Assembly: GCA_013396655.1 (NCBI GenBank)
Contig: WBMV01005967.1
Coordinates: 8,706-72,705 of the forward strand
Direction: 5' to 3'
Length of the DNA stretch: 64,000 nt
Origin: Campylorhamphus procurvoides
Taxonomy: Eukaryota > Chordata > Aves > Passeriformes > Dendrocolaptidae
The notes under the pieces: generated by a model
Told to the model about the DNA's origin: nothing
What the model saw: the letters and a program-made list of their open reading frames with translations, nothing else
The model's database searches: none
Translations under genes and position numbers: made by a program
In this document: positions 1 through 20,336 of the stretch, one piece after another
How positions within the stretch are numbered: the stretch's first letter is position 1
Layout: each line of letters begins with the position of its first letter

Positions 1-150
1 CCCTCTCTGTCGCGCTGTCGCAGAGTCGCAGCCCGTGCGGCTTGTGCGGGGTCTGTCAGGGTGGCATCCCCGGGGCCGTGCTCCGAATTGTTGCTTTCCC
101 CGCCCACCCCTTTCCCCTGGGGTCGTCAGGTACAAGGTGCTGAGTGATGA
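1..150. promoter_or_regulatory. REEP5: CpG-rich edge, probable downstream flank of the REEP5 promoter island
   Basis: The first ~130 bases are dense in CG dinucleotides, unlike the AT-rich sequence that follows. I translated this stretch in two + strand frames and saw no match to the REEP5 N-terminus or its membrane segments, so it looks like non-coding island or the start of an intron. Placement beside REEP5 is inferred from gene order and direction; exons 1 and 2 would then lie just upstream of the window. Confidence 0.45.
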
Positions 151-2413
151 GTGAGCCTTCTTCCACTTCTTCCATCTGGCTAACGTCGTAATTTAGAGAT
201 GGGAGACGCTTGATAGCCACACTTGATAACCAGTTCCCGTAGCGCGTTCTGGTTTGGGTTCAAGTTCGGGTTCGGGTTCCCAGCTTTGTCATCTTCAGCT
301 GGAAGCTGGATCTTACCTGGCTGCTGGTAACAGGAGAGAGAATTGCTGTTGTTTGCTGAAACTCACACTGATGTGTTAGAGTTGAAGGCGCTCCCGGGTC
401 TGCAGGAAGGCACTGATGCAGTGTCAGCATCTGTCTGATACAGAGTGCTGCCTAACATAATGGACTGGAGACAGAGGGGCATTAAGGAGTGCTATTTTCT
501 CCAAACGCACCTGGCTGATGAGGAGGAGGGGGAAGGGAAAACACTGTAACTCCTCTCTAGTGTAAAAGACTGTAAAATGCTTCATTTTTCAAGGAGGGCC
601 TCCTTAGATAGTCTTAAAAACAAAACATTTGTTACCTTTTACATGCATTATATTGCTCTTAGGCCAAAACGTCCTTCCTGTTAAGTAAGACCACAGTGGA
701 GTATGTTCCAAAAGACTGCAGAACTGTACTAAATAAAACCTTCTGTGTAACCTAATACACTCATAAAATGGAAGCCCTTCCCAGCTGTACTGCTATATTG
801 TTGAAATACAGTGCTTGCCTTTTATGTAACTATTTAAATACAGCCAGCAGCTTTTAAAAATATGTTCCCTGTAATTGGATCCTGGGCAATTCAAATTTGG
901 TTCCTTCACTTTTATTTTTTTCAGAGGTTGATTTGGTTTTAGACTCTTGAAACATCTTATGCTTTTGATGCTTAAAACCAACCAGCACTTTTCTAAGTGC
1001 TGTTTCTGATGTTCTCTGCTTTAGGTTATAGACCAAGCACAACTTAATTTTGTTTCCTGAAAGGTAGTTTTTAGTGAAAAGATTGGTTAAAAAGTCTTCT
1101 TTCAATAAAATATGAAAGTGAAAATATCAGTCAACAAAGCTTCAAAACCTTAAGATAGTTGTGTTGGAATTATGTTTTTGTAATATTTTGTCTGACTCAG
1201 GTAATTTTTAAAATTACATCATTACTTTCTAAAATCGTATTTAAATTTGTTTTGAAACTCCTTTGGGATTATATTTTAAATCTTCCATTATGCTATGATG
1301 GTGAATAAATTGATAAAAGAACCTCTTAGAACTGCAAAAGCTAGACAGTTGCAAATTAAATACAAATGAATAGAGCTCCTCTTCCAGTCTTTTTCTTCAA
1401 ATCTAGAAATTTTTTAAAAAAAACCTTTTTGTAGAGCGTCTACCCTTTTTCATGTTGGAAGGTGTTTTTAAATGAGTCTTAGTGTGAAAAGTTACCTCCC
1501 AGGTGTAAGTACTGTGGGGTGTTTTGGTTTTTTCAACCTTTTTTGAATAATGGGATAATCGTCTTTGGCTGCAAATTTTACTTAAACAAAAAAATATGCT
1601 GAATAACATGCATATGAATACAGTTCCAGTTCTGTTTTTTTCCAGCTCACGCTCAGGTAATCCTTTTCCTTTAGCTGCCTTTTTAGTGCTGAAACATTTA
1701 TATGAGAAAATTATGATGCTGGGCAAAAGCCTGATTTAAAAGGTGTGTGATGTGCTGCATCCCAGTGTCCTTCAGTGGCAGCCTGCAGACAGGTTCCAGC
1801 TCATGGAGCAGCCTGCTGACAGCACAGGGGGGCTCAATTCCCCCACAGCCCTTCCCTCAGGAGCCCAGAGCTGGTGTGCAGTGTTTTCCCACATTTTGCT
1901 CTGCCTGCTTTTGTTTTTGCTGCTCTGGATCACCTACTGCAGTCAGGATGCTGTCCCCCATGCTTACAAAGCACAGAGACCCAAAGCATAAAGAGCACTA
2001 TCCACAGTGGTTTGTTTATGCCTCTCTCCTGTTTGGCCTGTCCCCCTTGAAGAGGCAGCTGAAGAGCCTGCTGTATGAACTAGCAGTGGTGATTTTGCTT
2101 CCTAGCATTGGACAGAAAAGAGTTTTCAGCTGTTTTCATCAGCTGCACATGCACCCTCCAATCTCTCTTACTGTGAAAGCTGTGGCTTCTGGAAGAGGTG
2201 GGGAGCTGTAAATGGAACATATTGTGCAGGGTGTTAGTTTGATGTTTACACAGGTGTTTCAACAGTGGCCCCAAGCCTGAAAAGTCTCAGAAAGGTACTA
2301 AGAGAGAAAAAGCAGATTAACTTTTCCCCAGATAACTTACTTTCTTCTGTTGTGAAGTAGGTCAGTGTATCATTTCTCCATTGTCAGTGACTGAATTGTT
2401 TAAATTGAGAACC

Positions 2414-2497
2414 AATGAATCATAGAATGGTTTGGGTTGGGAGGAACCTTAAAGGTCATCTAGTTCCAGCCCCCCTGCCATGGGCAGGGACAAACTG
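2414..2497 (-). mobile_element. CR1 LINE 3' end fragment
   Basis: The sequence reads as the reverse complement of a bird CR1 3' terminus: it begins with the inverted tail (ATCATAGAATGGTTTGGGTT), then the inverted 'aaggtc..ctagttcca' block and 'ccatgggcaggga'. Only about 80 bases of the 3' end are clear, which suits the severe 5' truncation usual for CR1. Identification is from memory of the consensus. Confidence 0.85.
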
Positions 2498-5400
2498 CTG
2501 GGTCAGGCAGCAGAAAAGACACTTTTGAAGGAGTGAGAGAGATGTCTGTGTTCTGCAAGGGACATCACCTCCTGTCCTTACTGCAGTTTAAAAGGGCAAA
2601 TGGTTTTCTGGGTGGGTGACCCACTGGCATGTTCCAAATCTGGGATTCCAGTTGTCTTGGTCATGGTAGTTACTGTTCATCTCTATGCTTGACTCAAGGA
2701 AAGTAAATTGAAAACAAAACAAACCCAGAGAAGGATGCTCAGCTCAGATTTCATTCTGTTCACACATGAAACCAGGACAGCTTTGTGGAGGTGGAGGTGT
2801 TTGCCTGTCAGGCCTTGTGTAATTGCAGTTTATTTTCTTTGGTTTATGTCATTCCCTGTGTTCACTGTCAGTGTGTGCTGTGCAGCAGGTGTGGATTTCA
2901 GTGGAGAAGTGCTGGAGGCTGTAGCTGCTGGGTTAGGCAGGAGATGGTGTGAAGGGGCACAGCTGCAGCTGCACTGCTGCCCACTTTCACATCTCTGTGG
3001 CACAGAGCCAGAGCCAGGGGAGGGGGCAGCTTGATGCCTGATAGCAGCTGCTGGCAGGTACAGCTGTTTTGCTCCCCACTCCCGCTTGTTCACCTTCAGC
3101 TTTGCTTTGTGTGAGTCTTAAGTGGTTTTATCCATAGAGGAGTTTTTCTTTGAGCAGTATAATCCGAGTCTGTGGCATGTCTCAGCAAGGGCCCACCTGA
3201 GTCTCAGCACAGGCGAAATTAAGCAGTAGTTTTCTGGCTGTTTCCCAGTAAGTTAGACAATCTCTAGTCTCATTCCCTAAAATTTTGTAAGTGCTGTGTG
3301 GTGAAACAGAATGATTCATTTTAAGTTGAAATCTAATGCTTTGCAGGCTTCTGTGGGCCAAAACAGAAAAGTTTTGGTCCCCAAAAGCAGAAAAGTAAAT
3401 TGGCATTGAAAAGTTTACCACAAATGATAGAAGCAACTTGTTATACTTCTAGCAAGCTTTAATTGCACATGGCAATAATCACGCTAGGAGATGGAAAAAG
3501 TGAGTGTTGGCAAGTAGGTAAGTACCATTGCCAGCACTGCTTCTCTAAACTTTCCAGAGCTAGCGTGTTCAAATGTAGCTCCACCCATAGCTAGTGGTGG
3601 TTAGCTGCCTCAGAAAAATTAGAGTGTAGCAGGAAAGGAGCCTTTGATGACTCAGAAATGTGTGCAAAGGATTGGAAAGTTCATGAGTGCTGTCATGTTT
3701 GGTTTAAAAATTGCAAAGATGAAAATAGCTCTGGGCAGTGAAATGTCTGAACTTATTACTAGTGTCTTCAAGGGAGAAAAGCAGTATGGTACAATCATGC
3801 CTCTGTCTGCGTTGACTAACTTTATGCTGTTAACTTTACTTTAGCTGGTTTTACTATGTAAATGCTGCTTGTGGCATTTTACAGGCAGGAAACAATCTAG
3901 ATTTATTATATAGAATTATAAACACTAAACTCAAGCCTTAATTTGAATATTGTCCGGATGTCTTGAGTCTGTCTCCTAGTTCATCTGCTTCTTTCATACC
4001 TTTAAAACAGGAACTCTGCTTTTCTTTGGCCACAGTTATTTAGAAAGTGTAAAATCAGTTGTGTATTTCTTCAGGGCCAGGGCAGAAAATCTGCCTTCTC
4101 TTAACAAGTTTTATGGCAAATGCTTACTTTTTCCCTTCATTAAAAATGATTCATGATGTGCTAATGTTCAGAAGTAATGCTCGGCTGCTGCTTTATAAAT
4201 GTGATTTGAGAGAGCTGGTCTATCTAACCAGATTCATAAAGCCCAGTGTAAACATAAGCAGAAAATTTCCAAATCTTTGTGCACATGGGCTGTTTTCTTT
4301 CATGGCTGATAATCTTTTCATGGGGGCTTCAGACATTAAAAAGTATATTTTGACTTTTTTGTATGTATTCTGCCAAATCAGTTCCTCCTTGGTTTTTATC
4401 TCTTAGGTTTTAGAATGCCTTCTTTCAAACAAAAGCTGTCTTAGCTGTTGTTTGGACAAATTATGTGCTTTCTTTTCTAGAGATAGCAAGTGGTGAGGTG
4501 CAGAGAGTCTAATACTATGATAACTGTAGGAAGACTTGGATTTTTCTTCCATATCTTAAATTTAGGCTAAAAATTTAAAGGTGTTTGTCATACTCTGAAC
4601 TGGGGCACTGATGCATCTTAATCCCACCAAAAGAGCCAGCATGTGTGTGGGACTGTGTTTTGGGGAAGCTCGTTTTAACTTGAGTCAGAACTGGAGAACT
4701 GGCTCATTGGTTGGCCCTGCAGATACTTGTTCCAGGAGAAAGGGGGCTGAGACTGAGCAGAGAGCAGTGAAATCAGAGTAATGATGCTTGTTTTACCCAC
4801 CCCAGGAATGTGTGGCTTTGTGCTGAGTTAACACGTAAACTGTGGAACTCACTCCACTGGTGGACAAAATTGCACGTGTTCCTTTTGCTTGCTTCAGTCT
4901 CTATTTCCTTTTAAGAAATACGTGCAGAACCTTTTGTACTACTGTCATGTAGTTTGCGGTGTCTTCTAATAATCTGTTCCTGCATGGACAGTGAAGCCCC
5001 CCGTTGCTGTCCTTCATTAATTTGCCTGCTGCCATCTGCTAGATAAACAAAATTATGAGAGAAGGGAACTGGTAGACTTAAACTGCAGCAGTTGTGTAAG
5101 TGCATTTGGCAGGAACATCTTTCGATATCTGCAAATGCAGGACTCTGCTATAGCAGACAGTGAGGAGGAGGGAGGATGGAAGACAGAAGGCTTTTAGCTG
5201 ATCGATGAAAATGCAGAAGCCAGAATGATAAAGCGAATCCAAATACACAGGTCCTTGTGTCACCAAAACGATGTGAGATGTCACTGAGGCAGCCTGCCAA
5301 GAGGAGTCTGGAATGAGGATGACAGGGAGGCACCAGGCTGTGGTGCAGAGGAGTCTTGATTCTGTGGGGGTGTCTGGGCAGATTGCTAGAAGTAAATTAT

Positions 5401-6930
5401 TTTATAACCTGCTGTAAAGAGGTGGGGCAGTGCAGTAATTATAAGCTGTAGAAGTATAGGTAGTTTCAGGGGTTTTAAAGTTACATTAAAAAAAAAAAAA
5501 GGTTATGCTTGGCCAAGAGGGGGACAAATATCCCTGACTACTCATTGAATATTGCACTGATTAGAAAACTGAAGGAAAATGGTCCAGTCTTTCCTAACTG
5601 CACCATGAGCACTGGGTTTAAGGGAAGATGATCTTTTGTTTCAAACTTGTTGACTTTATTTTTACAAGAGTCATCAGGTACATCTTGTAATTGCAGGGAT
5701 AAGAGTGATTACTTTCCATGAGACTATAGCAGTAAAGTTTGGTGTTTCTTTATTTCTGCCCCTCTGGACTCAGCTCAATAAAAACCTCCACCCCAAACTC
5801 ATAACTTAGCCTTTGAGTACTGTGTAAATTAATTGTAAGCAATGATTTGCTATGCCAGAGCCAGTTCAGGAGTAACACTCTCTTCTTGGAAAAGAGCTGA
5901 TTTTTTGTTGAAATGAGTCAGATGCTTTAAGTGAAAGAACTTAACTTGGCAACTTACTAAAATTAGACCAGTTTCTGTTACTATCAGGTAACAGGATAAA
6001 GTAACCACACTTGTTCTAGTGTTCAGTTTGATTGCAGGATGCCCAAGGTCAGGACTGAGCCGCTGCTCTGATACTGTAGCTGTGTGGGAGCCCAGGGCTA
6101 CTTCAGAACATGATAATCCTCACAATTCCCCACTGACACCTCCAGCTAGAAGGGTTATCAGGGAGCAGATCTGCCTAGAAATCAAGCTTTTCTTGGCTCC
6201 CCATCTGCCTGCACAAGTTGCTGTGCTGGCCCATGGCAGGCCCTTTTCACTGTTGGACAGGCATCTGTTTTTAAAATAACTGAGCTGTGATATTTATCAT
6301 CCAGTCTGCTGGAAGCTGCTCCTAGTGACTGCTCTTACCTCCAGTGTACAGAACTACTGTAAATAGCTGTTTGAGGCTTTATTTAGAGTCCTCTACAGCT
6401 AGCATGTAGGCATTATAAAAATCCTTTGTGATAGATATGTAATTGCGGAATGTAACTAACATGGAATTTAGTCAAATTGGCATGAGACAAAATTTTTTAA
6501 AAAATGACACTATCCCTTTTCTTTTGAAATGTGAAGCTCTAGACCTTGGATGGCCCTTCATTTGTTAGGAAGTCTCAATGTTATGTGCTAATGAGATTGA
6601 CTTAATTGCTCTTGCAATGTAGAAATAACTTAAAATAAGGTGATCCTAAAGTTGGATGTAGTGTCAGTGTCTCCTGGTGTGTATCTTTTCATGTATTGAT
6701 GAAGGTTGTGTTTTGAATATCAGGCTGATTGGTTCATGACGTAATCTGGAGAAGAATAAAATGTTCTTGGCTTGAAGTAATATATAAGGTGCCCCTCCTA
6801 AGGTTAATTGTGCAGGGCATTACATGAGGATAATACTTGTAGAATAACTTAAAAGACTAAGTTTAATTATGATGTGATTCTCATGTTGAAAAGAGTGTAG
6901 TTATAAATGGATAAACCCCTCTATTTGTTC

Positions 6931-6972
6931 AGATTTCTACATAATATATTCAGATATTCTACATAATATATC
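6931..6972. repeat. 21-bp imperfect tandem duplication
   Basis: Two adjacent copies of an AT-rich unit (agat-t-ctacataatatat-c) occur at 6931-6951 and 6952-6972, differing by small shifts. It lies in a REEP5 intron; no function is implied. Confidence 0.6.
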
Positions 6973-9700
6973 AGGATAAGATATCTGTTCTTGTTCTTGG
7001 ACAAGTACAATTTTCTGTGACTTACTGTTGAAATAGTGTGTAAGCAGCAAGGGATGGAGATGAATAAAAGAGCAAAAGGTTAATAGGGACATGGTACACT
7101 GGATTTCCACTGACAGTCTCGACAGAAGGACATACTTCCCATTCCAAAGCAGAATATTTATAAAATACTTGCCTGTCCTTGACTTCAGTTAAAACTTTGA
7201 TTGGCTGATGGCTCTGCTGTGTCCTGCTTTTCCCTCCCTCCCTGACTGGGACTGGACATGGCTACCAGATGCAGTTTGAGCTGCTACCTGGTGGGTGTGG
7301 GAGGGGTCTGCACCTGAGCTTGCCCCGTGGTGCCTACCTGGGTCAGACCAGTATAGGAGGAGGGGGAATGTACTGTACCTTACAGTGTGCAAGAAAACAG
7401 CCACGTGTGGGTTTAGAGCTGCATGTATCAGCTGGCTAAATCAGAGGGGGTTTTGCTTAGTTGTAGTACTTGTGACTCTCACAATAAAAGCATGTTGTTC
7501 ATGTATCCCCTTAAGGAAACTACAGCAGCAGATGGTGAACATTCAAAGCGAGCACACCCCTGGCACAGGATTTAGGAACTCTCAAAGGCCATTTGTTTTC
7601 ACAGAAGAGAAGATAAATGAGCATGGGCCATTAACACAGTGATATGCCCTCTGCCCTTTGCCACAAAAGTGGAAATTCTAAGCTTTTTATGTAAGCTGAC
7701 TTTAGTGATTACTGAGATGATTTTAATAATGTTAAAAAAATTTAAACAATGCTCTCTTAAATCCATGTATGGCTTTAGATGGTGACTAGAAAACAGAAAG
7801 ACTGTTGGCAGTTTCATTGCAAAGCATTTTCTCACAAATACCAAGCTATCATGCTTCTGGTGGTAAAATAAGCATTCCCCTGTGTGTTTCTGGCAGAGAA
7901 ATTGTCAGCAGAAATTCACATGTGGAATCTCTACAGCAAGTTTTTCTTAATATGGAGAAACATTGCAATTAGTTCCTTTCAATGCTCTGTTTTCCCACCA
8001 CTCTTAGTATCCCTACTAGTCTTTGTATTTTTTCTTTCCTTCCAGAAGTAGTTTCACCATGAAAATCAGATCAGTAGCTCTCTTCCTTAACTCCTGTGCT
8101 ATTTTGGGGTGGTTTCTTTATGTACAGACCCCTCACTTGGTGTCATTGGAATACTTCAGAGCTGTGTGGGCATAGAAAAGATGTGGTTTATAGTGGGAGC
8201 AGTAGCAGCTGAAGTTGGCACTGTCTTTGAGCAGACTGCTTGGACTCCTGTTGACTAACACTGTGTTTCCTAACAGGAAAACCTGTTCTTCCAGTCGTGC
8301 TGCTGCTGTAAGAACACGTTATTGTGCACGGTGGGGTATGGCAAGGGGCTGGTGCTTTTCCCATGCAGGACACTGCTGACCAGCCACAAACCCGTGCAGA
8401 AATAATGTATAACTCAAGTATCAGACCCTCGTATTGTGTTTCAAAGTAATTCAATCCAGTAACTGCGCCAGCTCTCTCTGCAAGTGGTGATTCTGCCAGT
8501 GCTTTTGCTAAAACATAAGGCATGTCACATGAACGAGTTCCCCAAACTCCCCCTCCCTCCTCTGTTATTTACAGAACCAGGAAGTGATGGAGCCCACAGG
8601 GTTTCTCAATTCACAAACCAGGAAATGGACTTACAGCCAGCCCTCTGATTTCTCTTTTGTAAAGCTCCCTAACCCTCAGCCTTTTTTAGGGAACTAACAG
8701 AGAGCTTTGCACCTCTGATATATCCCATAGGTGCTGCTTCAGAAACAAAATAGCTGATATTAAAGGAATAAGTGATAGAAAATTAAAACTAAATTAATTA
8801 AACTAAGTCTACAGATTTTAATCCTGTGAGTGGAGAGGACAAATGCTTTTTAATACTCTTAAGCTTCACATTGTCAGGCCTGGATTTGCTAGCATTACCT
8901 TTTAAAACTTCTTCCAGTGCTAATCTGGAACTTGGGGAGCCCAGAGTCTCCACTTCACTACTTCTGCTGAAGGAGCACAAGTGCATCTTTCAGCTCCCAA
9001 TTTTCAGAAGTGTATAAACTTGAACTGCATTCTCCTAGCAGCTGGAGAACAAAAGCCCATTAAATCATTATGCAGGAAGCCCAGTACTTTACTGGAGGTT
9101 GCTTCACCCTGTTCTTAATACCATAGCCTACATGAGACTTTGCAAGTCCTGTAGGAATTATAGAGCAAAACAATTGGTGATGCAGATATGTGGTCCTCAA
9201 TCTCCCCTGCTTATGTAGACTAAGTGCTTAGGACTTAGAGCAAATCTTACGGGTAAATTTACCTTTTCAAAGAGGAGTCTAGTGGATGTACATATGAGTA
9301 AATTTAAAAGACTATTTATTAGAGCTAATTCTGTAAAAAAAACAGAGACTTGTAAAGACAGTCTTATATCCCTGTACATGCTGGGAATCCCAAGTTGTGC
9401 AGCACTGAATGGTGCATGTAGTGCAGACTTCTTCTGTAGGCAAGGTTACCCCATTTTGATAATTTAAGCTATTGTAGGATTTTTCATTCAAGACAACAAC
9501 TCAATTCATCGTTCCTTCCTGACTGTCAAAGAAGGAGGGTGGTCACTGTTAGTTACAGGCAGGGCCAGGCAGGTGGTGTGATCATATTCACAGCTTAAAT
9601 ATCTTTTCTTTTTAAAGTGTGGCATAGGGAAAGGATTGTCTGCTCAAAGACCTTGGCACATTATCTGTATGAGAGATACTAGCTAGTTTCCTTAAAGTAA

Positions 9701-16011
<6,311 letters not shown>

Positions 16012-16300
16012 ATTGGATAAAGTTTCCCTACCGCCTCTTTTGTGAAGCTTAATGTTACTGGGAACTGTGGTATAAGTTTAATAATATTGCCTTGGAAACA
16101 TTTTGATATATTAAAGGAATGTGTTGTAAGTTTACTTACTACTTTGCTGTGTCTGATAGAGAGTATTCATCTTTATTTAAAAGCAATGCAGTGGGCAGCA
16201 TCTGAAGCTTAATGAAAATATTTTATTCATCTTCATGCAGAAGAAATCTTTCAGTAATCTCTTTCTGCAGTAACATAAATAAAAAGTATATATCCCTCAG
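16012..16300 (+). other. REEP5: REEP5 3' UTR, proximal form with AATAAA signal
   Basis: The first canonical AATAAA after the stop is at 16278-16283, giving a 3' UTR of roughly 270-290 bases. Further AATAAA hexamers occur near 16728 and at 18480-18485, so longer 3' UTR isoforms reaching ~18.5 kb are possible. Which site is used cannot be told from sequence alone. Confidence 0.55.
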
Positions 16301-19300
16301 GCTCTGCACTTTAGTTGTCTCTTTGTCTAAGAAATTACTCCTAACACTTTGACTGTGGTGCATCTGGTAGCACAAAGCTATCTTATAAGCAAAATACTAA
16401 TCTGAATGGCTCTTTTCAAAGATAAAGGCAATTATTGTGAGAGACGGCATAATGGATGTATTTCCCACCAGTAAAGCTGTAAATTATGAAATTACATGTT
16501 CTAGGCACCTGATGATAGAGATTATTCATTGTTGCATGTTTTGTTGTAACACAGTATTTGGCACAGTGTGTGTATTCTTAAATGGATAAATACTAAATAT
16601 AGGAAAGAATAACTTCATTGAAATGATCAAGCTTATATTAGAGTGAAGTATTTGCTAGAAATGAATGCATTAAGTTGCAAAGATTAGCACAAGATGACTA
16701 AAGTACAACTCCTTGCCTATTCTTGCTAAATAAATTTGTCCTCTGAAATTGTTAATAGAGCTCTTTTTAAGATCACATTCAAAACCGCAAACCACCTTCA
16801 CCAAGGAGTGATATAATTAAAAATAGTTTTTCCTGAATTCCCATTAAAATACCAACTGCCTTAGGTGTCAGTCCTCAGAACCACATCATTAATGGATTAA
16901 TGAGCTACAACCCCCTGAGCTTTTTATGCTCATGGAAATCTTCAGTCTCTTCTGACTGTCTAAGAACAACTTTTCATGACCACCGAAATTTCCCAAACAG
17001 AGATGCTTTTGTTGCTACTTGACATATTCCTGACCAATCAGTAAGAGTGCAACCAAAGTTGTTAAGAGAATAAGGGGATTTTTTACAATCAGTATAAAAG
17101 AATATATAAATTATTTTTTTTAGATTTGCATCTGTATTTACTCCTTCACAGTGCAGTTTTTTCAACAAATTTAGCATGAATCACTAAAATATCTCCGTTT
17201 TCATCTCCATGCTGACATTTCTTTAAGGCCTACAGTGCTGGTGTGGCAGTTCTTATCTCAGAGAATATGCAGAAGGGAAGCTTAAGCTTTTACGATGAGA
17301 AAAAGTGTTTTACAGTCCACAAGCTTGAATTCAAAAGATTTAATCTTAAAATAAATTTTTGAAGACTTTTGGCTTTCTGCAACAAGTTGGTGTATAAACA
17401 TTCACTCTAAATTTTCAGATGCAAGAACTGCAGAATAGTGAAGCATACAGTGCAACTCAGCAGGTCAGTTTTAACTTTGAGTGATATGTTTTATAACCAG
17501 GGGTATAAAAGTTGTCTTAAGAGAAAGCATTTTAAGCTTTAAACTGGAAAACATAGCCCTTCGGGCTGCCAACTTGGATAGTGATCTATGAGACCTCGTG
17601 TTCTGTAGGACATCATGCAGTTTGTCATTTGAGGGAAAAAATGTAAAATACCACAGCTAATCATTCCATGAGAACTTTTTGTTACGAGGGGATATGCTGA
17701 AGAGGATGAAGTTTACAGCAAAGTTGTAGATGTAAACAAGTAAAAAGTCTGAAGTGACTCACCATTTAACTGGTTTAATTTCTCATCTTATTTTCTTCTG
17801 TTGTAAACCCACTGAACTTTTCTTTAAGCCTTACTAAATCCTAGTCCTGTGTTTAAAAATGACCAGCTGTCATGTGGCCACTGCAATTTAGTCTCACCTC
17901 TTGAAATAAGAAGAAATGAAGATATTTAATAGTCTATTTGATTTTGGTGCAAAGCACTACATAACTTACTTATCAAAAGCTGATGATAAATTTTAGACTT
18001 TACAAGTCTAATTAGGTCTGTAGTAGAGACAGGACTTACTTTTCATTTCTTATACTACTCAACAGTTCTTCCACTGTTATTAATGGGGATAAAACATTCT
18101 AGATAAGTGTTAGGTAAGTGTTAAAACAGTCCTTTGCATCTCTCTCAGAACTTACCAGGCTTTAAATCAACTTCTTGTCTTTACAACTTGATATTACCAG
18201 CACATATATTTAGTGCTCTTTTGTCAGATTTCTACTTGAATTAGAAACACAATCTGTTGTTAACAGAACTCAATCTTGGTTTTTTGCCTTGATGCAAGTA
18301 GAAATGACTGAATTTCTGCAGCAAGTTATCCTTTCCTGCAAGTTACTCCACTGGGCTGGCCCCGCAGATCAGTGCTTTTCTTTTGTGTCTTCACAACATT
18401 TATGTGCAAATGTTGGTGTTACACACATCTATTTCATATCTGTGCTGAAGTTGTAATGTGCTAAATCAAAACGGTCGCAAATAAAATTCTTATGGGACTG
18501 GTATGATGTCTCAGTGTTTCTTAACATTTTACCTCAACAGTGAAAACCTGGTTACTTTAGGAAGGCAGGTCTTTAAAGGGGATTTACTCCCCTCCCCACC
18601 CCCCACCAAATTTCATTGCTCTGGAACTAGTAGAAACCTCTCTTAAGAGCCCGAAGGAAGCACTTCTGCTTCATGACAAACTTAGGGTGCAGCCGAGCAG
18701 TTTTAGAGCATCAGGCCTGATCAGAAGAGTTTGGAATGGAGACCTATTCCCAACAAGTGAGCACCACGAACATCCCCCTATGCAGGTGCATCTTTCTAAG
18801 GTTCATAGCCTGGCTTAGTTGAGGTGTTGTCAAGGTTTAGAGTCCTTTAGAAATGTAGAGAGGAAAAATTATAAAGCACCTGGATTTTGAGTTTTCTTCC
18901 ATAAATAACCTAAAACCAACAACAGTTTCCTTATGCAAAGGAGAAAGAACAGAGTTTTAAGAAACAAAACCACAAATCCTTGTAGGTCATGAGAGGCTGA
19001 CAGTATTTTCTGTAAACTGCACATCTGGAAAATACAATAAACATCAGTTCATTGTCTTCTAGAGAATTTGTACATCCAGCATGATGGAATGAAACTACTT
19101 GAGGATTGACAACCCAGGACCATTAAGGAAGTCCTTGGTTCTACAACTGCATTGTCATAACCTTTTGCAAATTAGGTTTCCTACTGGTACATAAACTATT
19201 TAGAAATTTGGAGCAGAAAATCCTCATGACCACATGAACTCATGAGCTAGTCAAGGAAAAATAACTGAAGATGAACTTCTTTGAATTCAGCATGTTTTGA

Positions 19301-20067
19301 AATGCCATGTAGTTGATGCCTTTGCTGAGGCTACAGAATTTCAAAAAATGGTATTTTGTACTACTGCATTTTTGCAGGAGAATAATTCTTTAAAGACTTC
19401 AATTAGACATGTCTGAGTTCTGTTATCTGAAAAACAAACAAACAACTACACCTGAAAGAAACCCCAGCTCTTGATACAGAAAGAGACACAGATGTTGTTT
19501 CATATGAAATAGTACTGCAGTGTAGGCTACTCAGTTCCTACCTGGAGTGTCCTCTGCTCTCCCCCAGGTGCAACAATACCAAAGACTGTCAGTTTCCTCC
19601 CATTTTCCTTACACAGCCTCTAAAATAATGTTCAATTCTCCCATCCTTTCAGGCCTTTCAGCAAAGGGTAGTTCATTTGGTAGCTATTTTGGCAGAGCTA
19701 ACCTGCACCCGTGCTGACTGAACACCCAAGTTATTAAGCAGAAATTCCTGCCTTTCCTTGTCCCAGCAGTGACAAAAAAATTCTTCACTGGTTGATGCAT
19801 CAATACAGTCTTATCTCCTAATTTGACCACTTAGCTTCCTGAATTATGGAAACTTAGTGTCTTTGAAACCTTTACTGTTTTTATTATGCCAACCAAATGA
19901 CTCGACAGGCTCAAAATTTATAAAACAATAGAAGAGAGTACATGTATTACAGTTTTTTTTTGTTCAGGGGAAAAGAACCTCTTTGAAAAGTGAGGCTAAT
20001 TTATCCTAATAGGTAAAATAACCCTATAAAGGCCACTCTGTAACAGGAGGAAGCTAAATAACTGCTA
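16301..20067. other. Distal REEP5 3' UTR and/or convergent intergenic sequence
   Basis: This is AT-rich sequence with no coding exon I recognise. The best-placed distal polyadenylation hexamer for REEP5 is at 18480-18485 (caaataaaattc, with TG-rich sequence about 20 bases downstream). Otherwise I see nothing specific. Confidence 0.45.
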
Positions 20068-20336
20068 TCCAGTGACAGGACATGTGGGAATAGTTCAAGG
20101 CTGCGTCAGCAGGGGTTCAGATGTGGCATTGGGAAGCACTTCTTTACCAAGAGGGTGGCTGAACCCTGGAACAGGCCTCCTAGAGAGGTGGTTGATGCCT
20201 CAAACCTGTCAGTGTTAAGAGGCATGCCCTTAATAGATTGCTTTAAGTGTTGGTCAGCCCTGAGGTGATCAGGCGGTTGAACTGGATGATTGTTTTAAGT
20301 CCCTTACAACTGAAATAGTGTATTCTATTCCATTCC
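20068..20336 (+). mobile_element. CR1 LINE 3' end
   Basis: The sequence follows the 3' untranslated part of an avian CR1: 'gacaggacatgtgggaatag', 'gaagcacttctttaccaaga', 'ctagagaggtggttgatgcc', 'ttggtcagccctgaggtgat', then 'gttgaactggatgat' and a short ATTCTATT-like tail at the end. It is 5' truncated and about 270 bases long, in + orientation. Subfamily not determined. Confidence 0.8.

Noticed and set aside
241..285. Short GGGTTC-type repeats (ttcgggttcgggttcc) as possible telomere-like sequence
   Set aside because: Only two or three imperfect units and not the vertebrate TTAGGG motif.
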